A stretch of 64,000 nt of DNA, taken from assembly GCA_963792075.1 (NCBI GenBank), contig CAWBUW010000002.1:434001-498000 (forward strand), in the 5' to 3' direction. The translations under genes were made by a program, and so were the position numbers. The stretch's first letter is position 1, and each line of letters starts with the position of its first letter. The DNA comes from CAWBUW01 sp963792075. GTDB lineage: Bacteria > Chloroflexota > Anaerolineae > Anaerolineales > UBA4823. The notes under the pieces were generated by a model. The model was not told the origin of the DNA. It saw only the letters and a program-made list of their open reading frames with translations, and made no database searches. Of the stretch, positions 35,203 through 43,129 are shown one piece after another.

Positions 35203-36180
35203 ATGGCGAAAATCACGATGCGCGAGGCGATCTCCCAGGCTTTGTGGGAGGAAATGGAACGGGACCCCAAAGTTTTTATCTTGGGGGAAGAAGTCGGTGT
35301 GTGGGGAGGCACCTATGCGGTTACCAAGGGTTTCTACGACCACTTCGGTGAAAAACGAGTGCGTGATACCCCCATCTCCGAGTCGGCTATCATCGGCGCG
35401 GCGATCGGCGCCGCGCTGACCGGGCTGCGCCCGGTGGCCGAGCTGATGACGATCAATTTTGCCTTTGCCGCTTTTGACCATATTGTCAACGAAGCGGCCA
35501 AGCTGCATTACATGTTCGGCGGGCAGTTCGTCCTGCCGCTGGTGATCCGCGCACCGGGCGGCGGCGGACGCCAGCTTGGCGCCACGCACTCGCAGACCCC
35601 CGATGCTATTTTTGCGCATTTCCCCGGCCTGAAAGTGGTTGCTCCAGGCACACCGGAGGATGCGAAGGGCTTGCTCAAAGCGGCCATCCGCTCGAATGAC
35701 CCTGTTTTGTTCATCGAGCATGCTACGCTGTACCAGACGCGGGGCGAAGTCCCCGAAGGGGATTACACGGTGCCGATTGGAAAATCCAAAATCCAGCGCC
35801 CCGGGCGGGATATTACCCTGGTGACCTACAGCAAGATGCTGGAATTGTCGCTGAAAGCTGCGGACCAGCTTGCCAAAGAGGGCATTGAGGTCGAGATCGT
35901 GGACCTGCGTACGCTGCGCCCGCTGGACATGGATCCGGTGATCGAGTTGTTCAAGAAAACCAACCGGGCAGTGGTCGTCGAAGAAGGCTGGCCTTCTTTC
36001 GGCGTGGGCGCTGAGATCTCCGCCCGTATTTACGAACAGGCCTTCGACTACGTCGATGCGCCGGTCAAACGCATTGCCCAGAAGGAAGTCCCCCTGCCGT
36101 ACAACCGGAAGCTCGAACAGAGCGCCATCCCGCAGGTAGAGGACATCGTCCAGGGCGTCAAGGAGGTGCTGCATGGCTGA
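35203..36180 (+). CDS. pdhB: Pyruvate dehydrogenase-type E1 component, beta subunit
   Basis: A 325-residue subunit starting nine bases after pdhA with AGGAGGG. LGEEVGVWGGTYAVTKGF, DTPISESAIIGAAIGAA, RAPGGGGRQLGATHSQ and EEGWPSFGVG are the conserved E1beta segments that build the ThDP site with the alpha subunit. The stop overlaps the start of the E2 gene by eight bases, so the three subunits are translationally linked. Length is normal. Confidence 0.92.
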   Translation: MAKITMREAISQALWEEMERDPKVFILGEEVGVWGGTYAVTKGFYDHFGEKRVRDTPISESAIIGAAIGAALTGLRPVAELMTINFAFAAFDHIVNEAAKLHYMFGGQFVLPLVIRAPGGGGRQLGATHSQTPDAIFAHFPGLKVVAPGTPEDAKGLLKAAIRSNDPVLFIEHATLYQTRGEVPEGDYTVPIGKSKIQRPGRDITLVTYSKMLELSLKAADQLAKEGIEVEIVDLRTLRPLDMDPVIELFKKTNRAVVVEEGWPSFGVGAEISARIYEQAFDYVDAPVKRIAQKEVPLPYNRKLEQSAIPQVEDIVQGVKEVLHG

Positions 36181-37465
36181 AATCGTCATCATGCCCAAGC
36201 TCGGATTTGACATGGCCGAAGGCACCTTGGTGCGCTGGGTGATCGGCGAGGGCCGCGACGTGACCAAAGGTGCGGTGTTGGCGGAAATCGAAACCGATAA
36301 AGCCACCGTGGAGGTCGAATCGACTTTCAGTGGTGTGGTGGTGCGCCACCTGGTAAAGCAGGGCGACGTTGTGCCGGTGAATACGCCGATCGCGGTGATT
36401 GGAGCGGCCGGCGAAAAGGTAGATTTCCAGGCGCTCGGATTAAGCGCGGAGAAGGCTGCCGCACCGGCAGCCTCAGCCCCTGCGATACCGGCTGCACAGC
36501 CTGTCGCGGCTGCAGCGGCTGCGATTGCTCCGGCTGCAGTAGAAGAGTTGGTGGAGGGCCATCTACCCGGAGGGGTAAAGGCCTCGCCGCTGGCACGGCG
36601 CGTGGCTGAAGAAAAAGGTCTGGACTTGCGCCTGGTGCGGGGCAGCGGCCCCGGCGGGCGGATTACCAGGACGGATGTCGCAGCGTACACGCCTGAGATG
36701 GCTGCTGCCCCGATGGCAGTCTCCCCTGCAACAGTGACCCCGCTGCCGGCTCCTATGGCGGGCGGTGAATTCCGCCCCGACCAGGCCATCCCGGTGAGCA
36801 AGCTGCGCGCGGCGATCGGCCGGCGCCTGGTGGAAGCCAAGCAGCAGGTGCCGCATTTTTACGTCACGCACGAATACAACATGGCCGCAGTGATGGACCT
36901 GCGCAAGCAGATCAATGCCATGCTGCCTGAAGACCAGAAAATTTCCGTCAACGACTTTATCGTCCGGGCTGTGGCGCTGGCATTGCGAGCTTTCCCGAAT
37001 CTGAACGCCTCGCTGGATGCGGTCCATAATCAGGTCATTCAACATGGCCAGGTGAACGTGGGCGTGGCGGTGGCCGTAGAAAACGGGCTGCTGACCGTGG
37101 TTTGTAAGGAAACCGATCGCAAAGCGCTGCGCCAGATCGCAGTGGAAGTGCGTGGCATGGCTGCCCGGGCGCGCCAGGGCAAGGTGCGGACGGAAGATAT
37201 CGAAGGCTCTACTTTTTCGATCAGCAACCTGGGAATGTTCGATGTCGAGCATTTCATCGCCATTATCAACCCGCCTGAAGCTGCGATCCTGGCGGTGGGC
37301 TCAGTGCGTGAAATCCCTGTGGTAGAGAATGGCGAGATCAAGATCGGCCAGCGGATGAAGGCCACGATTTCTGTGGACCATCGCGTCAGCGATGGCGCCG
37401 AAGCAGCACGCTTCTTGCAGGAATTAGCAAGATACCTTGAAGAGCCGTTGCGCTTGATGATTTAG
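36173..37465 (+). CDS. pdhC: Dihydrolipoamide acetyltransferase (E2) component
   Basis: A 430-residue E2 with one N-terminal lipoyl domain (about 1-78; lipoyl-lysine Lys43 in ETDKATVEV), an Ala/Pro-rich linker, a peripheral subunit-binding domain (about 137-172, ASPLARRVAEEKGLDL and GPGGRITRTDV), a second linker and the catalytic domain (about 200-430). The active-site motif is DHRVSDG with His403. It passes the acyl group to CoA and forms the core of the complex. It closes the operon's enzyme genes; the E3 lipoamide dehydrogenase must be elsewhere. Confidence 0.93.
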   Translation: MAEIVIMPKLGFDMAEGTLVRWVIGEGRDVTKGAVLAEIETDKATVEVESTFSGVVVRHLVKQGDVVPVNTPIAVIGAAGEKVDFQALGLSAEKAAAPAASAPAIPAAQPVAAAAAAIAPAAVEELVEGHLPGGVKASPLARRVAEEKGLDLRLVRGSGPGGRITRTDVAAYTPEMAAAPMAVSPATVTPLPAPMAGGEFRPDQAIPVSKLRAAIGRRLVEAKQQVPHFYVTHEYNMAAVMDLRKQINAMLPEDQKISVNDFIVRAVALALRAFPNLNASLDAVHNQVIQHGQVNVGVAVAVENGLLTVVCKETDRKALRQIAVEVRGMAARARQGKVRTEDIEGSTFSISNLGMFDVEHFIAIINPPEAAILAVGSVREIPVVENGEIKIGQRMKATISVDHRVSDGAEAARFLQELARYLEEPLRLMI

Positions 37466-37466
37466 C

Positions 37467-37509
37467 TTGGTAGAGTGTGCGGCAGTGAAACTGCTGCACA
37501 CTCTACCAA
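37467..37509. repeat. 19-bp hairpin after pdhC
   Basis: TTGGTAGAGTGTGCGGCAG (37467-37485) pairs with 37491-37509, one mismatch, TGAAA loop. It fills the gap between pdhC and the next gene, leaving the AAAGGAG site just downstream. Confidence 0.65.
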
Positions 37510-37526
37510 ACCGAAAGGAGTGAACC

Positions 37527-38096
37527 TTGCCCAGTGCACTATATGACCTGAAGTATCTTGAGGCCGGGCTGGAGGCGCTGGAAGCCTATCTCCTGGCCGA
37601 TGGCCTATATTGGCAGATTGGCGCCAGCGCACCCGCGGGTGAAGCGCAGTTCCCCAGCCTGACCCTGGGCGGCTTACTCCTGGCCCACCAGCGTTTAGCC
37701 GCGCGCCGGTTGGATGCGGCTCAACAAAAGGACTTTGACAAGCTGGCCCATACCCTGGAGCTCACCCGTTCTCACTGGCGTACAGCCTGGGGGAACAAAG
37801 CCAGGCGCAGCTTTCAAGCTCGCTTGACGCAGTGGAATAATTACCTGGGGGATTACTCAACCCAGCCAGATACCTATGCACACCAGTACCCGCAAGAAGT
37901 GCGCGTGCGCCTGATGTTGGCTTTGCTGCAGCCAGAGGCGGAGCAGATCGAGCCGGCGTCCTTGGAGCTGCTGGACAGCCTGGACGCGCTGCTGCACGCT
38001 CAGCTTCAACCGGGTGGGTTTGTCTGGGAGGCGGAGTTAGCGGGAGGATTTCCGCAGGCCCAATTCTGGTACCTTTACGGGCGATTGGCAGAGTAA
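37527..38096 (+). CDS. Uncharacterised helical protein (189 aa, TTG start)
   Basis: A TTG at 37527 preceded by AAAGGAGTGAACC is the best start; no early ATG exists. The 189-residue product is soluble, mostly helical, with leucine- and glutamine-rich segments and aromatic residues near the end (PQAQFWYLYGRLAE). No catalytic motif is visible and I do not recognise a family. It follows the pdh operon by 61 bases with a hairpin between, and may share its transcript. Confidence 0.65.
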   Translation: MPSALYDLKYLEAGLEALEAYLLADGLYWQIGASAPAGEAQFPSLTLGGLLLAHQRLAARRLDAAQQKDFDKLAHTLELTRSHWRTAWGNKARRSFQARLTQWNNYLGDYSTQPDTYAHQYPQEVRVRLMLALLQPEAEQIEPASLELLDSLDALLHAQLQPGGFVWEAELAGGFPQAQFWYLYGRLAE

Positions 38097-38225
38097 GTAA
38101 CACTGCCCAGGGCTTTACAATCTCCATTGACAAATGCGCTCATGCTCCAGGAAAAGTGGGGTGAGGGAGACTCAGGCGAACTAAATCGGAATTGGTAAAT
38201 GTTAAGACCCTGGTATCGTGCCAGT

Positions 38226-38249
38226 AACCTGGCGCGGCGATGCCAGGTT
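38226..38249 (-). terminator. Possible terminator hairpin after the lipoprotein gene
   Basis: AACCTGGC (38226-38233) pairs with GCCAGGTT (38242-38249), directly after the stop of the minus-strand lipoprotein gene. There is no T-run, so the call is weak. Nothing else is seen in 38097-38225. Confidence 0.4.
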
Positions 38250-38251
38250 GG

Positions 38252-38977
38252 CTACTTCTGCGCGTCCTGCAGGCAGCTCACCAGCGCTTGCGCCAGGCCT
38301 TGCGGCTCTGCGGCGCTCAGTACAAGCACGGGTTGGCGCAAACCCTCGGCTAATTCCTTATCCACTGAAATTGATCGCAGTGCATTGTCTGCCAGCCAAC
38401 TGCGCGGCAGGTAACCCAGCGCGCCTGGGGTCGCCGCGACGGCCTCCAGCATGGCAGCCGGATCGGGTGCCAGGAAAGCCTGGATCGGCGAGGGAGTGGA
38501 ACCCCACAGCGCAGCTTTAAAGATCTGGCTGAGCTCCTCGCTGTCTGGATAGCTCCAGGCCTGCACGGGCTGGGAGAAGGCTGCTTCCAGGCTGTCCCAG
38601 GTCACCATCTGCCCGGTGTATAACCGGCGTAGGGCTTCGGCAGAAAGGCTTGTGATCGGGTTATCAGGGTGCACGAGGATGACAATCTGCTCTTCCCCAA
38701 TCTGAGCTGCAAAGTAAGGTGCTGCCAGCACCGGCGCACCCAGTCTCAGCGCCAGCCCATTCTGCAGGTCCAAGCGGGAGGCGGGGGTTTCCTCCATCCA
38801 TAGGCGCAGATCGGGGAGCGTCGCCGCGCAGGCATAGAAGGATGGCTGCCAGGTGCGCACGGCAGGGGTCAGCGCCACGGTCAGCACCTGGGGTGTGGGT
38901 GGAGGGGGCTGGGTGGCAGGAGCTGTGCAAGCAGCCAGCAGCCCGGCAGCAAGGCAAAAGAGGAGAAGATTACGCAT
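38252..38977 (-). CDS. Lipoprotein, periplasmic substrate-binding-like
   Basis: A 241-residue protein starting at 38977, four bases after the uppP stop, implying translational reinitiation. A lipoprotein signal with lipobox (LLAAC, Cys17) is followed by a Pro/Thr linker. The rest resembles a PstS-like or PBP-like binding fold: IVILVHPDNPITSLSAEALRRLYTGQMVTWDSL is the typical phosphate-binding-protein segment, and GALGYLPRSWL matches the later core. It may bind an anion or small solute, or be a degenerate binding protein. No transporter genes lie nearby. Confidence 0.75.
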   Translation of the reverse strand: MRNLLLFCLAAGLLAACTAPATQPPPPTPQVLTVALTPAVRTWQPSFYACAATLPDLRLWMEETPASRLDLQNGLALRLGAPVLAAPYFAAQIGEEQIVILVHPDNPITSLSAEALRRLYTGQMVTWDSLEAAFSQPVQAWSYPDSEELSQIFKAALWGSTPSPIQAFLAPDPAAMLEAVAATPGALGYLPRSWLADNALRSISVDKELAEGLRQPVLVLSAAEPQGLAQALVSCLQDAQK

Positions 38978-38981
38978 GAAT

Positions 38982-39803
38982 TTATCGCACAAAGGCTACC
39001 CCGAGCGCGATCAGGCCAGCGATGGCGCAGTAGATGGCGAAACCGGTCAGCGAGCGGCGGGCCAGGTAACCCAACAACCAGCGGATGGAGAGATAACCGG
39101 TGACCGCGGCGGTGATAAAACCGGTCGCTACCGGCAGCACCATGCTGGACAGGTTGGGAAGGTTAAATAAATCCAGCAGTGCCAGCAGACCGGCGGCTAA
39201 CATCACCGGCACAGACATTAAAAAGGAAAAGCGAGCTGCGGAAGGACGATCCAGGTGACGCAGCATGCCGCCGGTGATTGTCGCGCCAGAGCGTGAAATG
39301 CCAGGAAAGATCGCCAGTGCCTGGGCAATCCCCATCCAGAGTGCGTCCAACCAGGTGAGCGTTTCAAGCGGGCGGCTGCGCTTGCCGATGCGCTCTGCAG
39401 CCAGAAGCAGCCCGGCGGTGACCAGCAGGAAAATGGCGGTAGCTACCGGGCTGGCGAAAGCTGCCTCGACCAGATCTTTGATCAGCAGACCCAGGATCCC
39501 GGCTGGGAGGGTCGCCAGGATCAAATACCAGCCCATGCGGGCATTGGGGTCAGCAAAAGGCTGGCGGCGGAGCAGACCGAGCAGGAAGGCGCGCCCAATG
39601 GCCCACAGGTCTTTCCAGAAGTACAGGATCACGGCTACCAGCGTGCCATCCTGTACCAATACGTTGAAAATGAAAGCTTCATTGGCAGGGATCTTCCAAC
39701 CGAAGAGAAAAGGCACCAGAACCAGGTGGGCGGAGGAGGAGATGGGCAGGAATTCGGTCAGGCCCTGTACAATACCGAGCAGAAAAGATTGTAGGAAGGT
39801 CAT
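38982..39803 (-). CDS. uppP: Undecaprenyl-diphosphatase
   Basis: A 273-residue integral membrane enzyme (BacA/UppP) that dephosphorylates undecaprenyl diphosphate to recycle the lipid carrier of cell-wall and glycan synthesis. Active-site segments are GLTEFLPISSSAHL near the N-terminus and FPGISRSGATI in the middle; seven to eight membrane helices fit the family. It lies 15 bases after tgt and just before the lipoprotein gene, in one operon. It may also give bacitracin tolerance. Confidence 0.96.
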   Translation of the reverse strand: MTFLQSFLLGIVQGLTEFLPISSSAHLVLVPFLFGWKIPANEAFIFNVLVQDGTLVAVILYFWKDLWAIGRAFLLGLLRRQPFADPNARMGWYLILATLPAGILGLLIKDLVEAAFASPVATAIFLLVTAGLLLAAERIGKRSRPLETLTWLDALWMGIAQALAIFPGISRSGATITGGMLRHLDRPSAARFSFLMSVPVMLAAGLLALLDLFNLPNLSSMVLPVATGFITAAVTGYLSIRWLLGYLARRSLTGFAIYCAIAGLIALGVAFVR

Positions 39804-39818
39804 ATTATTATCGCCTGT

Positions 39819-40955
39819 TTATAGATCTTGAACGGTGGCAGCCTGGCGCTGTGCGAAGAAAGCCGCCGCGTATAGGTCGAGTGTGCCATCCAACACAGCC
39901 TGGCGCAGCTCGCGCGCGATCTGCAACAGCGTGTGCAGGTTGTGGATGGAGAGCAGCGTAGCCGAAAGCATCTCTTTGGCTGCGATCAGGTGGCGCAGGT
40001 ATGCCCGAGAAAAATGTTGGCAGGTGTAGCAGGTGCAGGCAGAGTCAATCGGCTGGGGATCCTGCGCATAGGCGGCATTGACTAAGTTGATCCGCCCGGT
40101 GCGCGTCATCGCCGCGTTATGGCGTGCCAGCCGGGTGGGCAGCACACAATCGAAGATGTCCACGCCGCGCAGCACACCCTGCACCAGGTCTTCAGGGGTA
40201 CCCACTCCCATCAAGTAGCGTGGGCGGTCTTCTGGCAGAATCCGATCCACCAACTCCAGCGTGGCATACATTTCTTCTTTTGACTCGCCCACCGACAGCC
40301 CGCCAATGGCGCTGCCCGGCAAGTTTTGTGCTGCCACGAACTCGGCCGAGCGCTGGCGCAGGTCGGGGAAGATACCGCCTTGTACGATGCCAAAGAGCGC
40401 CTGGTCGGAACTTTGTTTGGCGCGCTGGCAGCGTTCGAGCCAGGCGTGGGTGCGCAGCATGGCGCGTTCGGAGTACACCCGGTCGAGGGGCGAGGCGCAC
40501 TCATCGAAGGCCATGATGATATCTGCCCCCAGGTTCTCCTGGATGGCGATGGCTTTTTCAGGCGTAAAGCGGTGCAGCGAGCCATCCGTGTGGCTTTTAA
40601 AAGTCACGCCATCCTCATCAATTTTGCGCGCATCCGCCAGCGAAAAAACCTGGAAGCCGCCCGAATCGGTCAGCATGGGCCGGTCCCATTGCATAAAGCG
40701 GTGCAGACCGCCCATTTCAGCTACCAGCTCATCGCCGGGACGCAAATAGAGATGGTATGTATTCGATAGGACCAGCGTGGCGCCCAACTCGTGCAGTTGG
40801 GCGGGGGTGATCGATTTCACGGTAGCCTGGGTGCCGACCGGTGCGAAAACGGGGGTGGGCAGCGGTCCGTGCGGTGTATGGAACACGCCCGCACGGGCTC
40901 GCCCCTGGCGGGCATGCAGTTCGAAGGAAAAAGGAGGTAAATTACTTATACTCAT
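39819..40955 (-). CDS. tgt: tRNA-guanine(34) transglycosylase
   Basis: A 378-residue enzyme that exchanges guanine for preQ1 at the wobble position of tRNAs with GUN anticodons. The TIM barrel carries LTDSGGFQVFS (general acid/base Asp), GGLSVGE, the nucleophile region GVDIFDCVLPTR and the zinc site CTCYTC with a downstream His. Length fits bacterial Tgt. The start lies only eight bases after a GGTATAAT box on the minus strand, so the message is probably leaderless or nearly so. It is the first gene of tgt-uppP-lipoprotein. Confidence 0.97.
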   Translation of the reverse strand: MSISNLPPFSFELHARQGRARAGVFHTPHGPLPTPVFAPVGTQATVKSITPAQLHELGATLVLSNTYHLYLRPGDELVAEMGGLHRFMQWDRPMLTDSGGFQVFSLADARKIDEDGVTFKSHTDGSLHRFTPEKAIAIQENLGADIIMAFDECASPLDRVYSERAMLRTHAWLERCQRAKQSSDQALFGIVQGGIFPDLRQRSAEFVAAQNLPGSAIGGLSVGESKEEMYATLELVDRILPEDRPRYLMGVGTPEDLVQGVLRGVDIFDCVLPTRLARHNAAMTRTGRINLVNAAYAQDPQPIDSACTCYTCQHFSRAYLRHLIAAKEMLSATLLSIHNLHTLLQIARELRQAVLDGTLDLYAAAFFAQRQAATVQDL

Positions 40956-40963
40956 GGGGACAA

Positions 40964-40969
40964 ATTATA
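40964..40969 (-). promoter_or_regulatory. Near-leaderless promoter of tgt
   Basis: GGTATAAT on the minus strand ends eight bases before the tgt ATG, leaving no room for a ribosome-binding site. Confidence 0.55.
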
Positions 40970-41005
40970 CCTTTGGAGGGGGATATTGGGTTGTGTATGT
41001 GTATC

Positions 41006-41106
41006 GGTTCATTGGGAGTTGCCGTAACAAAGGGCAATTGTGGGGGTATTTTGCGGGCTTTGCCCGCAAAATACCCCCACAAAACCGCCCTATCATGGCG
41101 ATTCCC
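41006..41106. repeat. Class B palindromic element, copy 1
   Basis: Begins with GGTTCATTGGGAGTTGCCGT and ends with GGCGATTCCC, which pair as outer arms (GGGAGTTGCC with GGCGATTCCC). The core is a perfect 21-bp stem (41038-41058 with 41062-41082) with a TTT loop. Related copies lie at 62443, 54827, 54911 and 55913. No gene is evident in 40970-41273. Confidence 0.75.
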
Positions 41107-41273
41107 AGAGAGCCTGTGTATCCATTATCAATCCATGGGGTTTCTATTGAAAGGAATTGGCCTACAATTAAGAGGGCCGATCCATATTTCACATTTGAGA
41201 AGGCCTTCAAAATTCAGCCAAACGGCTGCGGGGTCGAGAAGGCCATAATTTCTTTTTTTCGACGGAGGAAAAC

Positions 41274-41444
41274 ATGAAACTCAGTACACCTAAAAACATT
41301 ACGTTCTGGATCGCAGTAGCACTTGCAGCCCTAGGGTTGCTTGCCAGTTTAGTCACGATCCCGGTGCTATCCCCCCTTGCCTTCTGGCTGGTGGTGGTCG
41401 GTTTCGTCGTTTTGGCATTGGGCAACCTCCTAGAAGGTTTCTAA
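41274..41444 (+). CDS. Small two-helix membrane protein (56 aa)
   Basis: A 56-residue protein starting at 41274 behind a strong GGAGG site. It has two hydrophobic helices (about 10-30 and 34-52), a basic N-terminus (KLSTPKN) and ends LLEGF. The codons look well adapted and a strong terminator follows. It resembles short uncharacterised proteins I recall from Anaerolineae. The function is unknown; the isolated gene with its own structured 3' region suggests high expression. Confidence 0.7.
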   Translation: MKLSTPKNITFWIAVALAALGLLASLVTIPVLSPLAFWLVVVGFVVLALGNLLEGF

Positions 41445-41451
41445 TAAAGAT

Positions 41452-41511
41452 GTTGAAGGTACAAGCGGGCGCTGCTGAGACCTCGCAGTGACGCCTGCTC
41501 ATCCCTTCAAC
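41452..41511 (+). ncRNA. Candidate structured RNA between the 56-aa gene and its terminator
   Basis: Nested pairings are visible: GTTGAAGG (41452-41459) with CCTTCAAC (41504-41511), AGCGGGCG (41464-41471) with CGCCTGCT (41492-41499), and CTGC with GCAG inside. A terminator follows at once. It could be a structured 3' untranslated region, a small RNA or a stability element. Confidence 0.4.
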
Positions 41512-41519
41512 TTACGGTT

Positions 41520-41559
41520 GAAGCGGGCATACCTGCCAGGTGTGCCCGCTTCTGTTTTA
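41520..41559 (+). terminator. Rho-independent terminator
   Basis: GAAGCGGGCA pairs with TGCCCGCTTC, with an inner ACCT-GCC-AGGT helix, followed by TGTTTTAG. It ends the transcript of the 56-aa membrane protein. Confidence 0.85.
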
Positions 41560-41587
41560 GTGGGAGCACTCAAAAGTTGTTGTAAAA

Positions 41588-41631
41588 GGGGGTTGTGTGC
41601 GGGCGGCGTAAGCCGTCCGCACACAACCCCC
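41588..41631. repeat. 20-bp hairpin, GTAA loop
   Basis: GGGGGTTGTGTGCGGGCGGC (41588-41607) pairs with 41612-41631 apart from one G-T. Weak outer arms AAAAGTTGTTGTAA and TAACAACCTTTT flank it. Confidence 0.65.
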
Positions 41632-41692
41632 TAACAACCTTTTAGTGCATCCGTTTTAGTAGGGGGGCTGGTGTTTCCCCTCAATTCTGAGA

Positions 41693-41761
41693 TATAATCT
41701 TATTCCCGGAAGCCTACATTAAACAACTAAGATCAGCCTGCAGGATCAAGCGCTTCCGGGA
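41693..41761 (+). promoter_or_regulatory. Promoter and closed-stem leader of the aminotransferase gene
   Basis: TATAAT at 41693-41698 is followed by TCCCGGAAGC (41704-41713), which pairs perfectly with GCTTCCGGGA (41752-41761), enclosing CCTGCAGG. The stem starts right at the expected transcript start. It may regulate the downstream gene or stabilise the message. Confidence 0.45.
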
Positions 41762-41802
41762 TGTTCCCTTTATCCTGCGGGGTTTTAAGAAGGAGAGGAT
41801 TT

Positions 41803-43128
41803 ATGGAACCGATGAACCTGCCCGGCCCGAAGGCCCAGGCGCTTATTCAGCGCAGCAAAGCTGTCATTTCCCCGTCTTATGCGCGCGCTTACCCCTTTGT
41901 GATGGACCACGGGAAGGGTAGTTACGTGTGGGATGTGGATGGACACCAATTCCTGGACTTTGCAGCCGGAATCGCGGTCAATTCGACCGGGCATTCCCAT
42001 CCGAAAGTGGTGCAGGCAATCAAGGATCAATCAGAAAAATTCCTACACATTTCCGCAGATTTTTACCACGAACCGTGGATCAAACTGGGCGAGATGCTGG
42101 ATAATTCAGCGCCTTTCAAAGAAGACGCGGTTTCCTTTATGACCAATTCTGGCACCGAGAGTGTCGAAGCCGCAATCAAGCTCGCTCGCTTCAACACAGG
42201 CGCCGGCCAGTTCATTGGCTTCCTGGGCGCATTTCACGGGCGCACCCTGGGCTCGCTGACCTTTACCGCCAGTAAGCCGCACTATCGGGAAGGTTTCTAC
42301 CCAATGATGGGCGGCGTGGTACACGTCCCTTACCCCAACGCATACCGCCCATTACTGTGCTCCCGCCCTGGTGAAGATTACGGCGAGGTAGTTGTGCGTT
42401 ATATTGAGCAGCAGGTGTTTAGCCAGATCCTGCCACATCAGGAAGTAGCTGGCATTTTGGTAGAGACGATACAAGGGGAGGGTGGATATATTGTTCCTAC
42501 ACCTGGTTTCTACCCTGCGCTGCGCGAGCTGTGCAACCGGTTAGATATTTTGTTGATTGTAGACGAAGTGCAGTGCGGTATGGGACGTACCGGTAAAATG
42601 TGGGCGATTGAACATTTCGGCGTGGAGCCGGATATCGTCTGCTCGGGGAAAGGGATTGCCTCGGGCTTGCCCTTAGGCGCCATGATTGCCCGCAAGAGCA
42701 TCGCCACCTGGCCGGCTGGCTCGCATGGTAACACATATGGTGGGAACCCCATCGCCAGCGTAGCCGCCATTGAGACGATTAACCTGATCCAGAACGAATA
42801 CCTGGCCAACGCCACAGAAGTGGGGTCCTTTGCCCTGGGTGAGCTGCGCGAGATGCAGGCACGCCATCCATCGATTGGCGATGTGCGCGGCATTGGCTTG
42901 ATGATTGGCGTGGAATTTGTCATGGATCGCGAGACCAAAGAACCTGGACACGACCTGGCTGAGCGTGTGTCCAATGAAGCTTTCCGGCGTGGCCTGCTTA
43001 CCTTGACCTGTGGCAAGAGCTCTATTCGCATTTCACCTCCGCTGAACCTCAGCCGGCAGGAAATGGCTGACGGCCTCAAATTATTCGATGAGGCAATCAG
43101 CATCGCCGAAAAGGCTTATAACCTGTAA
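41803..43128 (+). CDS. Class III aminotransferase (acetylornithine/4-aminobutyrate type)
   Basis: A 441-residue PLP enzyme; start at 41803 behind AAGGAGAGG. PLP-binding signatures include MTNSGTESVEAAIKLAR, the aromatic stacking region GAFHGRTLGSLT, DEVQCGMGRTGKMW and the Schiff-base lysine in CSGKGIASGLPLGA; the NTYGGNPIA segment follows. This is the class III fold that contains acetylornithine, 4-aminobutyrate and ornithine aminotransferases. Length and the N-terminal extension favour the GABA/acetylornithine-like subgroup. No arginine- or GABA-pathway neighbour narrows the substrate. The histidine kinase gene starts two bases after its stop. Confidence 0.9.
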   Translation: MEPMNLPGPKAQALIQRSKAVISPSYARAYPFVMDHGKGSYVWDVDGHQFLDFAAGIAVNSTGHSHPKVVQAIKDQSEKFLHISADFYHEPWIKLGEMLDNSAPFKEDAVSFMTNSGTESVEAAIKLARFNTGAGQFIGFLGAFHGRTLGSLTFTASKPHYREGFYPMMGGVVHVPYPNAYRPLLCSRPGEDYGEVVVRYIEQQVFSQILPHQEVAGILVETIQGEGGYIVPTPGFYPALRELCNRLDILLIVDEVQCGMGRTGKMWAIEHFGVEPDIVCSGKGIASGLPLGAMIARKSIATWPAGSHGNTYGGNPIASVAAIETINLIQNEYLANATEVGSFALGELREMQARHPSIGDVRGIGLMIGVEFVMDRETKEPGHDLAERVSNEAFRRGLLTLTCGKSSIRISPPLNLSRQEMADGLKLFDEAISIAEKAYNL

Positions 43129-43129
43129 T

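Noticed and set aside
34258..36840. 860-residue open frame antisense to pdhA-pdhB-pdhC
   Set aside because: It lies opposite three clear, codon-perfect dehydrogenase genes, and its sequence is low-complexity with no family features. It is a high-GC shadow frame.
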